A stretch of 64,000 nt of DNA from Methylotenera sp. Lineage in GTDB: Bacteria; Pseudomonadota; Gammaproteobacteria; Burkholderiales; Methylophilaceae. How positions within the stretch are numbered: the first letter of the stretch is position 1; the number at the start of each line of letters is the position of its first letter. The notes beneath the pieces are model-generated. The model made no database searches and was not told the origin of the DNA. It was given only the letters and a program-made list of their open reading frames with translations. Where the stretch lies: NCBI RefSeq assembly GCF_030684185.1, contig NZ_JAUXOY010000014.1:218001-282000 (forward strand), given 5' to 3'. This document shows positions 1 to 9,339 of this stretch, piece by piece. The position numbers and the translations under genes are program-made.

Positions 1-2
1 AT

Positions 3-635
3 GAAATTGCCGCACTCACGCCCACCTTTAAAGGTGTGAGCTTTAAAAAATTAGACGAGTTGGGCAGCATACAGTGGCCATGTAACGATGAAGCGCCTTT
101 AGGCACGCCCACCATGCACATAGACGAATTTGTGCGTGGCAAAGGCAAGTTCTTTATCACGCAATACGTGCCAACCACGGAAAAAGTTAACGCTAAATTC
201 CCATTGATTCTGACGACGGGCCGTATTCTTTCGCAATACAATGTAGGTGCACAAACGCGTCGCACCAAAAACGTAGCTTGGCATAGTGAGGATATTGTAG
301 AGATTCATCCACATGATGCAGAAGAGCGCGGTATTAAAGAGGGTGATTGGGTGGGCATTACTAGCCGTGCAGGTGAAACGGTATTGCGCGTAAAAATCAC
401 AGAGCGTGTGCAGCCGGGGGTTATTTACACAACATTTCACCATCCAGAATCTGGCGCAAATGTGATTACCACTGAAAATTCAGACTGGGCGACTAACTGC
501 CCGGAATTTAAGGTGACTGCAGTGCAGGTGACTCGTGTAAATCAACTTTCTGATTGGCAGCAACATTATAAAACCTTTAGCGAGGCGCAATTAGCTTTTG
601 CAGGTAGAGACCAAGAAGCAGCAAAGATTGAGTGA
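3..635 (+). CDS. fdsA: Formate dehydrogenase alpha subunit, C-terminal fragment
   Basis: The reading frame is open from base 3 with no start, so only the last ~210 residues of a much larger protein are present. They form the molybdopterin-dinucleotide-binding C-terminal domain of molybdenum/tungsten formate dehydrogenases, with recognisable stretches LILTTGRILSQYN, TRRTKN, EIHPHDA and FHHPESGANV. The enzyme oxidises formate to CO2. The genes that follow (an FdhD-type sulfurtransferase and a delta subunit) match the gene order of cytoplasmic NAD-linked fds operons. A GTG at base 36 is an internal codon, not a start. The alpha-subunit call is firm; fdsA rather than another fdh name rests on the neighbours. 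Confidence 0.9.
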   Translation, partial: EIAALTPTFKGVSFKKLDELGSIQWPCNDEAPLGTPTMHIDEFVRGKGKFFITQYVPTTEKVNAKFPLILTTGRILSQYNVGAQTRRTKNVAWHSEDIVEIHPHDAEERGIKEGDWVGITSRAGETVLRVKITERVQPGVIYTTFHHPESGANVITTENSDWATNCPEFKVTAVQVTRVNQLSDWQQHYKTFSEAQLAFAGRDQEAAKIE

Positions 636-657
636 TAGGTAAATAACGTGGCTAGAA

Positions 658-1497
658 ATGGAAAAGTTGCTGAGTAAAGTGCCATTCTTAGGAATGTTGG
701 TTTCAAATGCTGCGCTCAGTACTTTTGACGTTATTAAACGGCGAAATGGTGAGCAGCATAGCGTAATAGATCAACTTGCAGAGGAAGTGCCAGTTGCGTT
801 AATTTACAATGGTATTTCGCATGCGGTAATGCTGACCACTCCGCAAGACTTAGAAGACTTTGCTTTAGGCTTTTCACTATCAGAAGGCATTGTGAAAGAT
901 AAAAGTGAGTTGTACGGCATTGAGATTCGCCCGCAAGCAAATGGTATAGAGCTGCATTGCGACATTGCCAGTGAATGTTTTGCGCAGCTAAAAGATCGGC
1001 GTCGTACACTTGCGGGTAGAACTGGGTGTGGATTATGTGGTTCGGAAAGCTTGGAACAAGCTATACGCTATCCGAAGGAGTTGAAGGATAAGATTGTCTT
1101 TCAGAGAGATGCTATTCAGCGTGCTTTACATGATATGCCGTTGCTGCAAAACCTGCAGCAACAAACAGGGGCAACACATGCAAGTGCATGGGTCTTAGCC
1201 GATGGCACAGTAAGCTTGTTGCGAGAAGACGTTGGTCGGCACAATGCACTTGATAAGCTGATTGGGGCAATTGCAAAAAGTAATAACAATAATAACGGGT
1301 TTATTATCACAAGTAGCCGGGCAAGTTATGAAATGGTGCAAAAAACAGCTAGTGCAGGTGTCAACATGTTGGTAGCTATTTCGGCGCCAACTGGTTTAGC
1401 AGTAAGGGTCGCTGACCAGTGTGGTTTAACATTGGTTGGGTTCGCGCGTGAAGATAATTATGTGGTCTATTCTCACCCAGAAAACCTAGTAACTTAA
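658..1497 (+). CDS. fdhD: Formate dehydrogenase accessory sulfurtransferase FdhD
   Basis: This 279-residue protein matches the FdhD/FdsC family, which moves sulfur from a cysteine desulfurase to the molybdenum cofactor of formate dehydrogenase. The signature loop GCGLCG lies at residues 123-128, giving the two functional cysteines C124 and C127. Other family blocks are LAEEVPVALIYNG (about 40-52), DFALGFSLSEGI (67-78) and REDVGRHNALDKLIG. It starts 22 bp after the alpha-subunit stop and belongs to the same operon. The ribosome site before the ATG at 658 is weak, and the Met codon at 694 is an alternative start. The protein is cytoplasmic. Confidence 0.95.
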   Translation: MEKLLSKVPFLGMLVSNAALSTFDVIKRRNGEQHSVIDQLAEEVPVALIYNGISHAVMLTTPQDLEDFALGFSLSEGIVKDKSELYGIEIRPQANGIELHCDIASECFAQLKDRRRTLAGRTGCGLCGSESLEQAIRYPKELKDKIVFQRDAIQRALHDMPLLQNLQQQTGATHASAWVLADGTVSLLREDVGRHNALDKLIGAIAKSNNNNNGFIITSSRASYEMVQKTASAGVNMLVAISAPTGLAVRVADQCGLTLVGFAREDNYVVYSHPENLVT

Positions 1498-1559
1498 TAC
1501 AAACACTTTAAAGCACAATAAATATTCAAATTAATCTAAATTAAACGAGCAAACCTCAT

Positions 1560-1775
1560 ATGCAAATGGATAATCTCATCACTATGGCTAATCAAATTGG
1601 TGATTTTTTTAAATCTTTTCCTGATAAAGAGCAGGCAAAAAAAGATATTGCTGAGCATTTAAAGCGCTTTTGGGCCAAAAGTATGCGACAACAAATTTTA
1701 ACGCACGTGAATGAAAAAAATGGTGCAGGGTTAGAAGATATAGTGCGTGATGCTATTAAAGAGCATATTGACTGA
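1560..1775 (+). CDS. fdsD: Formate dehydrogenase delta subunit
   Basis: A 71-residue protein of the FdsD family, the small subunit that accompanies NAD-dependent molybdenum formate dehydrogenases. Visible family features are the N-terminal LITMANQIGDFFKSFPDKEQA and the helix AEHLKRFWAKSMRQQILTHV. It lies 62 bp downstream of fdhD and is the last gene of the operon. The next gene is convergent, ending 30 bp away. An exact role in assembly or stability is not settled for the family. Confidence 0.88.
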   Translation: MQMDNLITMANQIGDFFKSFPDKEQAKKDIAEHLKRFWAKSMRQQILTHVNEKNGAGLEDIVRDAIKEHID

Positions 1776-1805
1776 GGTTAACAGTTAATTTTCGTAACTG
1801 CTCGA

Positions 1806-3470
1806 CTAGTAGGTTGTTTGATAGGTGAGTTGATACAACCTAAAACCTTCCCTTCTATCAGCGACGCGCTTGCCAGTCCAGATCAAATTCCAGTCCTGCC
1901 CTGGTTGCATTTTCCCAGTTCCTCTTACATCTTGAAGCAGATATAAATCGCAATCGAGTTTTTGCGTGGTTTCAAATGGGCGTAATTCAATATTTGTGTG
2001 ATAGTTAAGTAGCAGGCGTTGTGACTGGGCCACATTCAGGCTGTTTATGCATCGGTATTCCTTAGGTAAAGCTTTGCTTAAGCTATCAAACACTGGTTGA
2101 TAGCTTTTTGCTGAATCTAATAAGGGCAGCCAAAGCGTCATTAACAAACCCCAACCGAAAGTCATGCCTACAGCCCAGTTGGTGACGGAAGACTTATTCG
2201 TTTGTTTAGCACGAATGCAAACAAACAGCCAAATAATGGTAATTGCAAGCGCAATAATCAGAGTAACCCAATTGAAATGTAGATTATTCATGCCAGATAA
2301 AAACTGCATACGTTCTTTAATTTTTACCGGGTAACCTGTCAACATGGCGAGCCAGCCCAGCCAAATTAAGCTCCCTATTAAACCAAATAGTGTGATACCA
2401 AACCAGTTGAGTGCAGAAGCTGAGCCGCGCTTCATATGCTCTACACTACCTGCACCAAGGGCTACAAGGGGTAATAGCAGAGGGAGAGCGTTGATGTCTT
2501 TGGAGGTTGCGCCAAAACCCAAGAAAGTTAAGGTGGTAATAAAAAACAATATTATTAACTGAAACTTTGGTTTGTTAAGTAGTTGATGGCGATATCGCCA
2601 TAAGCCTAGAAGCGCAAAAGGAAGTGCTGGCCATGCATACCAAATTAAAATCCGTAAAAAATACAGATGATTAAGCTGATTAAAGCTATTAAGATTTAAT
2701 TGCCACCAACTTAAAAATATTGCGGGGTAGTATTGATGTAATAATGAAAGCCAAGTCACTATCAATGGGATAGCAATAGAAATAGAGGAGAATGCGAATT
2801 TAGCAAAACTGAGGGTGCGCCATGCTGTAAATAGGATTGGTAACATAATGACTAAGCATAACAATATGAGTAGCGGCATAAAGCCATAAGATAAAAATCC
2901 AAAACCTAACGCAGTGCCTAATAGACCGCTTGCACGCCATGGACGCCGCTTTGACAGTGCTAATGCATAAAATCCCATGGCTAAGTTTGCAAGATTGGCA
3001 ACTTCTGCGCTCAGGCTGTGCGCACTTGTTACTAAGCCTATCGTACCTATCATAATAAATGTAGCGTGACGACCAACTCCGTGCGTCCAAAGCTCTCGCC
3101 CAGACATACCTACCATCAGCAGTAATATTGTTAGCCATACCGCATTAAATAACCTGGCCCCATCATGGATGCTTAGAATGGGGGAGAGAAGTTTGGCGCT
3201 AGCGGCCGCACTTAAGTAATACAACGGAGGGGTTTCAATGGATGTCGCGCCACTAGCCATTGGGGCGATTAAGCTACCGCCATCTAAGATACTTTTGACA
3301 ATGCTGATGCCCGTCGACTCTAATGGTTTCCATGGCGCATGACCAACTAAACCTAATAAAATCCAAATGGCGCATAACAATAGCAAAAGTTGTGTTTTAA
3401 CGCCGTCACCTACGCGCGCACGAGGTGTTGACATGTTGCCTTGCCAATCGTGATCAAGTTGAAAGCGCAT
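1806..3470 (-). CDS. GT-C family membrane glycosyltransferase (ArnT/PMT-like)
   Basis: A 554-residue polytopic membrane protein with roughly ten to twelve hydrophobic segments. Its first periplasmic loop contains GLVGHAPWKPLES, about residues 40-52. In ArnT/dolichyl-phosphate-mannose-type glycosyltransferases this position carries a PW-x-x-acid motif that contributes catalytic acid; here an E (residue 51) remains but the usual DE pair reads LE. The C-terminal ~100 residues form a soluble tail. Family members move a sugar from a polyprenyl-phosphate carrier onto lipid A, proteins or polysaccharide; the acceptor here cannot be told. It is a single gene, convergent with the formate dehydrogenase operon. 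Confidence 0.8.
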   Translation of the reverse strand: MRFQLDHDWQGNMSTPRARVGDGVKTQLLLLLCAIWILLGLVGHAPWKPLESTGISIVKSILDGGSLIAPMASGATSIETPPLYYLSAAASAKLLSPILSIHDGARLFNAVWLTILLLMVGMSGRELWTHGVGRHATFIMIGTIGLVTSAHSLSAEVANLANLAMGFYALALSKRRPWRASGLLGTALGFGFLSYGFMPLLILLCLVIMLPILFTAWRTLSFAKFAFSSISIAIPLIVTWLSLLHQYYPAIFLSWWQLNLNSFNQLNHLYFLRILIWYAWPALPFALLGLWRYRHQLLNKPKFQLIILFFITTLTFLGFGATSKDINALPLLLPLVALGAGSVEHMKRGSASALNWFGITLFGLIGSLIWLGWLAMLTGYPVKIKERMQFLSGMNNLHFNWVTLIIALAITIIWLFVCIRAKQTNKSSVTNWAVGMTFGWGLLMTLWLPLLDSAKSYQPVFDSLSKALPKEYRCINSLNVAQSQRLLLNYHTNIELRPFETTQKLDCDLYLLQDVRGTGKMQPGQDWNLIWTGKRVADRREGFRLYQLTYQTTY

Positions 3471-3595
3471 ATTTTTAAATGACTGAGTTTGTCCTAGTGG
3501 TTAAATCTAATTTACAGTAATTCTAACTGATTGTAGTGCGCAGCATAAATTTCTATTGGCGGCTTGCCCAAAGAAAGTGCAGGTGCTGACAAATT

Positions 3596-3622
3596 AAAAA
3601 GGCAGCTAAAGCTGCCTTTTTA
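3596..3622 (-). terminator. Rho-independent terminator after rpmE
   Basis: A perfect 12-bp inverted repeat (arms AAAAAGGCAGCT and AGCTGCCTTTTT, two bases between) lies 28 bp beyond the rpmE stop. On the reverse strand it reads as a GC-rich hairpin followed by a run of T. Confidence 0.85.
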
Positions 3623-3649
3623 ATTTGCAATAAATCCAGCAAATAAAAA

Positions 3650-3892
3650 TTACATGCCGTATTTTTTACGGAATTTATCAACACGACCAGCGGTATCTAA
3701 AATCATTTGTTTGCCGGTATAAAACGGGTGAGATTTTGAAGATACTTCAATTTTTACTAATGGATATTCTTTACCGTCTGTCCATTTGATGGTGTCTCTA
3801 GCGTTAATAGTAGAGCGTGTGATAAAACTAAAATCTGCACCGATGTCTTGAAAAACAACGTCGCGGTATTCTGGGTGAATTCCATCTTTCAT
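3650..3892 (-). CDS. rpmE: 50S ribosomal protein L31 type B
   Basis: An 80-residue L31. Family blocks [19 protein letters not shown] and [11 protein letters not shown] are clear. It has no cysteines, so it lacks the zinc ribbon of the primary C+ form; this makes it the type B (zinc-independent) L31, used by many bacteria when zinc is scarce. It follows rho on the same strand after 162 bp. Type B L31 is often under Zur control; I see no convincing Zur box in the spacer. Confidence 0.95.
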   Translation of the reverse strand: MKDGIHPEYRDVVFQDIGADFSFITRSTINARDTIKWTDGKEYPLVKIEVSSKSHPFYTGKQMILDTAGRVDKFRKKYGM

Positions 3893-4054
3893 AATATATA
3901 GCCTCAGTATTGATTGCCGAAAGATACGGCATTTAGTAAGTACAGTTTAATATGCAAATTTGATTCATGCATATTTTTGCAATAACCCAGCATTATATTT
4001 ACATTCGCATAGCTATGCAAGGTTAAGACAATAATTTAATTGAGCCTTTGTAGC

Positions 4055-5314
4055 CTAACCTCTACGCATACTGTCAAAGAAGTCGGCATTATTTTTGGTG
4101 GCTTTGATTTTATCTAGCAAGAACTCCATTGCTTCTAGATCATCCATAGGGTAAAGTAATTTACGCAATACCCAGATTTTCTGTAGTACATCTTTCTCAA
4201 TCAGCAGCTCTTCACGTCTTGTTCCAGATTTGTTCACATTGATGGCTGGGTACTGGCGCTTTTCAGCCATTTTGCGATCAAGATGAATTTCCATATTTCC
4301 CGTACCTTTAAACTCCTCATAGATGACATCGTCCATACGAGAGCCTGTATCTACAAGTGCAGTAGCGATAATGGTAAGTGAGCCACCTTCTTCAATATTA
4401 CGCGCTGCGCCAAAGAACCTTTTTGGACGCTGTAATGCGTTTGCATCTACACCGCCAGTTAACACTTTGCCTGATGATGGAATCACAGTGTTGTATGCAC
4501 GGGCCAAGCGAGTAATTGAGTCTAACAAAATTACAACGTCTTTTTTATGTTCTACCAATCGCTTAGCTTTTTCAAGCACCATTTCAGCTACCTGTACATG
4601 ACGAGTTGCCGGCTCATCAAAAGTTGATGCGACTACTTCACCTTTCACAGAGCGCGTCATTTCCGTCACTTCTTCAGGGCGTTCGTCAATTAACAGAACA
4701 ATCAGGATTACGTCAGGATGGTTAGCTGTGATGGCATGCGCTATGTTTTGCATCATGACCGTTTTGCCGCTTTTTGGGCTGGCAACAAGCAGGCCACGCT
4801 GACCGCGACCAATAGGCGCAATCATATCAATCACGCGGCTAGTAATATTTTCTACGCCTTTAATATCACGCTCTAGAGTGAGAGGAATTGTAGGAAATAG
4901 TGGGGTTAAGTTTTCAAACAGAATTTTATGTTTGGTGTTTTCTGGCGCTTCACCATTTACCATATCAACTTTTACTAAAGCAAAATAGCGCTCGCCATCC
5001 TTAGGGATGCGAATCTCGCCTTGAATGCTGTCGCCCGTATGTAGGTTAAAACGGCGAATTTGTGATGGGGACACATAAATATCATCTGGTCCTGCTAAAT
5101 AAGATGTATCAGGTGAGCGTAAAAATCCAAACCCATCTTGTAATACTTCTAGCGTGCCATCTCCGTAAATACTCTCGCCTTTTTTTGCTTTGTTTTTCAA
5201 AATGGCGAAAATCAAATCTTGCTTGCGCATACGGCTAGCGTTGTCGATTTCATCGGTAATTGCCATTTCTACTAATTCAGTAACGGGCAGGTGTTTAAGG
5301 TCTGATAAGTGCAT
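4055..5314 (-). CDS. rho: Transcription termination factor Rho
   Basis: A 419-residue Rho, the usual length for proteobacteria. The N-terminal helical bundle is followed by the cold-shock-like RNA-binding domain ([13 protein letters not shown], about 56-68). The RecA-type ATPase has its Walker A at SPKSGKT (179-185) and [15 protein letters not shown] in the Walker B region. Rho is a hexameric RNA helicase that ends transcription of untranslated RNA. The gene sits between trxA and rpmE, a common betaproteobacterial order. The 138-bp trxA-rho spacer contains a large hairpin (listed separately) that may be part of the rho leader. Confidence 0.98.
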   Translation of the reverse strand: MHLSDLKHLPVTELVEMAITDEIDNASRMRKQDLIFAILKNKAKKGESIYGDGTLEVLQDGFGFLRSPDTSYLAGPDDIYVSPSQIRRFNLHTGDSIQGEIRIPKDGERYFALVKVDMVNGEAPENTKHKILFENLTPLFPTIPLTLERDIKGVENITSRVIDMIAPIGRGQRGLLVASPKSGKTVMMQNIAHAITANHPDVILIVLLIDERPEEVTEMTRSVKGEVVASTFDEPATRHVQVAEMVLEKAKRLVEHKKDVVILLDSITRLARAYNTVIPSSGKVLTGGVDANALQRPKRFFGAARNIEEGGSLTIIATALVDTGSRMDDVIYEEFKGTGNMEIHLDRKMAEKRQYPAINVNKSGTRREELLIEKDVLQKIWVLRKLLYPMDDLEAMEFLLDKIKATKNNADFFDSMRRG

Positions 5315-5389
5315 AGATGCTCACTAAAACGAGAGTTGTGTGGGGAATAGTTGAATACTACAGGATTAAATTTAAGGGTATGTTAGAAC

Positions 5390-5426
5390 GAATGCTTGAT
5401 TTTTAACGATTTAAAACCAAGCATTC
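5390..5426 (-). other. Hairpin in the trxA-rho spacer
   Basis: Arms GAATGCTTG and CAAGCATTC (9 bp, perfect) enclose inner arms TTTTAA/TTAAAA around the loop CGAT, giving a near-continuous 37-nt hairpin. No T-run follows on the reverse strand, so it is a poor simple terminator. It could be a weak trxA terminator, an mRNA end stabiliser or part of a rho leader. Confidence 0.5.
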
Positions 5427-5452
5427 ATCGTTATGTGCACAGCGTAATGTGT

Positions 5453-5779
5453 TTATATGTTGCTGTCAATAAATGCCGTTAATTGAGATTTTGATAGAGC
5501 ACCCACTTTGGTGGCTTCTACATTGCCATTCTTGAATAGCATGAGTGTTGGAATGCCGCGAATACCATATTTTGGAGGTGTCAGTTGGTTGTCGTCAATG
5601 TTGAGTTTACCCACTTTTAGGCGTCCAGCGTATTCTTTGGAGATTTCATCTAAAATGGGGGCAATCATTTTGCAGGGACCACACCACTCGGCCCAGTAGT
5701 CCACTAATACCGGGAGCTGGGATTGAAGAACATCTTGTTCAAAACTTGCGTCGTTAAGGTGTGTAATATGCTCGCTCAT
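5453..5779 (-). CDS. trxA: Thioredoxin 1
   Basis: A 108-residue classical cytoplasmic thioredoxin. The active site WCGPC is at residues 32-36, and the cis-proline loop [11 protein letters not shown] is present. It reduces protein disulfides with electrons from thioredoxin reductase. It lies upstream of rho on the same strand, as in many proteobacteria. No signal peptide is present, unlike the TlpA-like protein at 7722. Confidence 0.97.
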   Translation of the reverse strand: MSEHITHLNDASFEQDVLQSQLPVLVDYWAEWCGPCKMIAPILDEISKEYAGRLKVGKLNIDDNQLTPPKYGIRGIPTLMLFKNGNVEATKVGALSKSQLTAFIDSNI

Positions 5780-5923
5780 GATAAAACCTCTAATTGATGT
5801 ATGCTTAAATTAATTCGTATCGTAACGAAAAAAAACGTTTTAGTGAAGTGGCAAATGTGAAAGATATGCTTAATTTTTTAAACTTAATCAATAAGTCACA
5901 TAGTTTAATTCAAAGTAATAATA

Positions 5924-7507
5924 CTAACTGATAACGCTATATTGTATGCGCTCAAAATGATGTGACCGCTCTATTATTTTGGTTAGCATCACAACATGGG
6001 TATTGTTATTGTAAGTGATCGTCAATTGCCGCGCAGGTTCATAGGTGCCAACTCGCGCAATAATGGTCGCAAGCTGCTTTGCAGCTACAATTTCCGGCAA
6101 TAATAACACCATTTCCTCACGTCCATTTTGATTAATACACGCCATCGCGCTTTGCGCGCGCGGTGCAATAAGCTGCACACCGATATCTAATCTGTCTCTA
6201 CTGCCACAGCTAGCCCAGCGGACTAAGCCCAGCGACCAGTTCTGCTCACTTTTTGTTTTAAGGCCTAACAGGCTGCCGATTCGGATGTTTTTTTCAGCAG
6301 TAGGGTGGCGACGAACCGACATGCCAATGGCGCTGATGTTGGTGATGTGCCACAGCGATGCTTGTGGTGTATGTGTGCCACCAGCCTGTTCTGCCTCAAT
6401 TTTATTCTTGGTAATGTTAGCGTTTTCTGTGCAGGTGCTAGAAAAGAAATGAATTGCAGGAATTCCTGTCACTATTTCAATTTCACCATTGGATTTAGTG
6501 CGGTTAAATATGCGGTTTTGTGTCACTCCCCAGTGCTTGATAAGATAGGTCAGCAAGTCAATATATTCATCGCGGTTTGCATTTGCTGGAATGCCACCAT
6601 CTTGGGGTAATTGATTGTTTTGTAATGAGCTTAAATCCTGATGAATTGCGATAACTAAATCCAGTGTCTGTAATAGCATGTCGCTGTCTGGATTAGGCGC
6701 GGTATTTTGTTTGCTATAAGAAACTGGTGGTTTGTTTGAAGATAAGTTGACAATAAAACAGCTTGTTGTCATCTCCAAGGGCGCAACAATAGATATTTTA
6801 GCGTTATCAACATGGAATGCTAGATATTCAGCTGCAAGCCGCATATTTTTTTGAGTTAAATGCTGGGGGTCTGCTAGTGACATCAATAGCGCATGTTTGT
6901 AAGTGTTTTCTATGGTATTTGTATGCGTTGAGGTTGAGCCTACAATAGTTTTATCTTCATCAACTTTAACGTTTTGAATGCCAAGTTTAATCGCACAAAA
7001 ATATAGCTGATGCAAGTCACTCCAAATATGTTCTGGAGGTGAAACGTAGGTCTGATAGCATACCAGCGCGTGTTCTGCCACCGCATGCATGGCGCGAAGT
7101 AGGGCATTCGCAGAGCTTTTGTCAGTGCCAAGTTTAATCAATAGGTTTTGCAAATCAACCAATACAAGTTTGTAGCCATAGCCCAGTTCCAGCCACAGTG
7201 ATTCAACTGCGGCAGCAGCCAGTTTAGCTTTGTCATGTAAGGGCAATGCAGCAATACTATAGTCTTCAGAAAGTGCTTGTACGGTGCTTATCAATATTGG
7301 GCGGTATGTATCCAGCGCCTGCACTCTGTTGCTTGGAGAGATTTTCTGGCGATTCAGTATTTCTAATTCACTATTTAAAAAAGATGCAATATCTAAGGGA
7401 TTTTTACCATGAAGAGCCGTTAGTGATTGACTGATTTTCAGTGGTCGTGTTTCAGAGATGATAATGGGATTATCTTTAAGAGCAGGAATGTAGAGATTTA
7501 ACGCCAT
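5924..7507 (-). CDS. Uncharacterised 527-residue protein with C-terminal PilZ-like segment
   Basis: I do not recognise a named family for the whole protein. It has no signal peptide or membrane segment. Residues 1-330 look helical (SLTALHGKNPLDIASFLNSEL, AALPLHDKAKLAAAAVESLWLELGYGYKLV). The last ~160 residues contain WHITNISAIGMSVRR, IRIGSLLGLKT, WSLGLVRW and LDIGVQLIAP. This is the layout of an atypical PilZ-like beta barrel seen in betaproteobacterial cyclic-di-GMP-linked proteins (a short N-S-x-x-G strand, then a W-x-x-G-x-V-R-W strand). The canonical RxxxR plus DxSxxG pair is not clearly present, so c-di-GMP binding is uncertain. It is a single gene, divergent from the TlpA-like gene across 214 bp. 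Confidence 0.7.
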   Translation of the reverse strand: MALNLYIPALKDNPIIISETRPLKISQSLTALHGKNPLDIASFLNSELEILNRQKISPSNRVQALDTYRPILISTVQALSEDYSIAALPLHDKAKLAAAAVESLWLELGYGYKLVLVDLQNLLIKLGTDKSSANALLRAMHAVAEHALVCYQTYVSPPEHIWSDLHQLYFCAIKLGIQNVKVDEDKTIVGSTSTHTNTIENTYKHALLMSLADPQHLTQKNMRLAAEYLAFHVDNAKISIVAPLEMTTSCFIVNLSSNKPPVSYSKQNTAPNPDSDMLLQTLDLVIAIHQDLSSLQNNQLPQDGGIPANANRDEYIDLLTYLIKHWGVTQNRIFNRTKSNGEIEIVTGIPAIHFFSSTCTENANITKNKIEAEQAGGTHTPQASLWHITNISAIGMSVRRHPTAEKNIRIGSLLGLKTKSEQNWSLGLVRWASCGSRDRLDIGVQLIAPRAQSAMACINQNGREEMVLLLPEIVAAKQLATIIARVGTYEPARQLTITYNNNTHVVMLTKIIERSHHFERIQYSVIS

Positions 7508-7721
7508 TTTTTTACTTTTTATCAGCCGTAAAGTAGTTACATGATTGTATGATAATGTTCATGTTTACACTAGTTTATATTGGGCAGCGCAAATATAAAA
7601 TGCAATTTTATCTGAGCTGATCTAGTCAATGTGTGTGGATGGCAAGCTTAATATGTATTTTGATGCGATAACTGCTTGGTTTGATTAAACTTTATTATTT
7701 GGTTTTTATTGAGAATGATTA

Positions 7722-8207
7722 ATGCGACAAATTTTATTTAGTCTGGTTGTAGGTATGTTTCTTACAGTCTCAAGCTTGCATGCGTCAGCCGAAACCGCCG
7801 CTGGCAATAACTTTTTACTGAAAGATATTGCAGGTATACAGCACAAATTGTCAGATTATAAGGGTAAGTGGGTGTTGGTTAATTATTGGGCAACTTGGTG
7901 CCCGCCATGCCTTGAAGAAGTGCCTGATTTAGTCAACTTGTATGATAGCCACAGAAAAAAAGACCTGATGGTGATTGGAGTGGTTTTTGATTATAAAAAT
8001 CAAAAAGAGGTTACAGATTACGTGGATGATATGCTGATGTCCTACCCGATAGTACTGGGAGATGATGATGTCACTAGGCAAATAGGGGCGGCAGAAGTGA
8101 TGCCAACCACCTTTATTTACAATCCCCAAGGAGAGCTTGTAAAAATCAAACGCGGATTAATTACTAAGCAATATATCGAGAAAGTGATAGCCAGCAGTAA
8201 AAATTAA
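7722..8207 (+). CDS. Periplasmic TlpA-like thioredoxin-fold protein
   Basis: A 161-residue protein with a Sec signal peptide (hydrophobic core about 4-18, probable cleavage after ASA near residue 23) and a TlpA/ResA-like redoxin domain. The active site is WATWCPPC, with C60 and C63. The cis-proline stretch EVMPTTFIYNPQGEL is typical. Such proteins reduce disulfides or handle apo-cytochrome c and copper-site cysteines in the periplasm. No cytochrome maturation genes are adjacent, so the client is unknown. Confidence 0.85.
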   Translation: MRQILFSLVVGMFLTVSSLHASAETAAGNNFLLKDIAGIQHKLSDYKGKWVLVNYWATWCPPCLEEVPDLVNLYDSHRKKDLMVIGVVFDYKNQKEVTDYVDDMLMSYPIVLGDDDVTRQIGAAEVMPTTFIYNPQGELVKIKRGLITKQYIEKVIASSKN

Positions 8208-8258
8208 CTACTGGGGCTTATGAGCAGGAATGTGGTGGCTATTTATTTAGTTTAGAAT

Positions 8259-8576
8259 CTAGTGGGGTACCGCAATACTATTGCCGGCAGCATCCAGTAC
8301 GTTGAGCTGGTTTTCGTCTGCAAAGTGCATCAATTGTGCATAGCCTTCAGGGTTTACTGTTTTCAGTTTTAAATCTACAGCCAAGCAGCGCACGCCATTG
8401 ACTACTTTAGGCTTTAAGTAAGGTGAGTACTTAAGTTTGCGATCTTCACCAAAGGTCGCGTAAGTACTGCACATACGATCCACCCAGTCGCTAGGGCGGA
8501 AAGGCTTGCCCGCCCTCGTGTTACCTTCGATGATGATTTCGCCATGTATTTGCATTGTAGTTTCTTCAATAGTCAT
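8259..8576 (-). CDS. DUF3579 family protein
   Basis: A 105-residue soluble protein matching the betaproteobacterial DUF3579 family by its middle block PFRPSDWVDRMCSTYATFG and the following KYSPYLKP, VNGVRCLAVD and NPEGYAQLMHFA. Function unknown. The single-gene transcript reads against the preceding TlpA-like gene; the two stops are 51 bp apart. Confidence 0.85.
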   Translation of the reverse strand: MTIEETTMQIHGEIIIEGNTRAGKPFRPSDWVDRMCSTYATFGEDRKLKYSPYLKPKVVNGVRCLAVDLKLKTVNPEGYAQLMHFADENQLNVLDAAGNSIAVPH

Positions 8577-8659
8577 TTCGTTTTTTTACCGTTTATTGCG
8601 CTGCTAGCAGCAAAATTATCACTTCACATTATAACATTTCAAACGCTATGGTTTGATGC

Positions 8660-8685
8660 TAAAAGCGCGCCTTTAAGACGCGCTT
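8660..8685 (-). terminator. Probable terminator after dolP
   Basis: A 7-bp GC-rich inverted repeat (AAGCGCG / CGCGCTT) with a 9-nt loop, followed on the reverse strand by four T. It begins 7 bp beyond the dolP stop. The T-run is short, so efficiency is uncertain. Confidence 0.55.
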
Positions 8686-8691
8686 GTATTT

Positions 8692-9276
8692 TTAAGGCAT
8701 GTATTCAAACACTTTAACTACTTTAGTTACACCTTCCGTATTGCGGGCAATTTCCGCTGCAGCGTCAGCTTCTGCACTGGAGACTATTCCTAATAAATAC
8801 ACCACGCCATTTTCTGTGACTACTTTTACATAGTTAGCGGGAAATTTATTTTCAGTCACAAACTTTGTCTTGATTTTAGTGGTGATGTAACTGTCATTGC
8901 TTCGTGAACCCAAAGTTGATTTGGGACCAACCGTGATTTCATTGGTGATTGCGCGAATGTTCGCAATTTCTCTAATTAAAGACTCAGCTTTGGTTTTTGA
9001 CTCAGCAATTGGTACTTCACCTGTAAGTAGCACGTTGCGGTTGTAGCTGGTTACGTTCACATGAGCGTCTTCACCAAGATTTGTTTCCATTTTTTTAATC
9101 GCTTTTAGCTCGATATTTTGATCTTCAACAAAAATGCCTGAGGTGCGTCTATCTGCAGCAATTGCGCCGCCAGCGGCTGCACCACCTACCACCACGGGCA
9201 CGCAGGCTGTGATTTGGGAAATTAGAGCGGCTGATAAAATGAGTTTGAGGGCTGTTTGTTTGTTTTTAGGGTTCAT
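8692..9276 (-). CDS. dolP: BON-domain outer-membrane lipoprotein DolP
   Basis: A 194-residue lipoprotein. The signal peptide ends in a lipobox ITAC with the lipidated cysteine at residue 25. It is followed by a glycine/alanine-rich block (VVGGAAAGGAIAADRRTSG) typical of DolP/YraP. Two BON domains follow: roughly 50-115 (VNVTSYNRNVLLTGEVP) and 125-194 (VKVVTENGVVYLLGIV). DolP supports outer-membrane integrity and BAM function. In many proteobacteria dolP lies beside yraN and rsmI, and the same neighbourhood is present here. Confidence 0.92.
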   Translation of the reverse strand: MNPKNKQTALKLILSAALISQITACVPVVVGGAAAGGAIAADRRTSGIFVEDQNIELKAIKKMETNLGEDAHVNVTSYNRNVLLTGEVPIAESKTKAESLIREIANIRAITNEITVGPKSTLGSRSNDSYITTKIKTKFVTENKFPANYVKVVTENGVVYLLGIVSSAEADAAAEIARNTEGVTKVVKVFEYMP

Positions 9277-9339
9277 GCGGGACTCCTTAAAATTGAGAGC
9301 AATTGAGAAACAAGATATTTTTTGCGAATGATACGCCTT

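Noticed and set aside
4007-4018. 12-bp palindrome GCATAGCTATGC between rho and rpmE
   Set aside because: Short, without a loop or T-run; could be an operator but nothing supports it.
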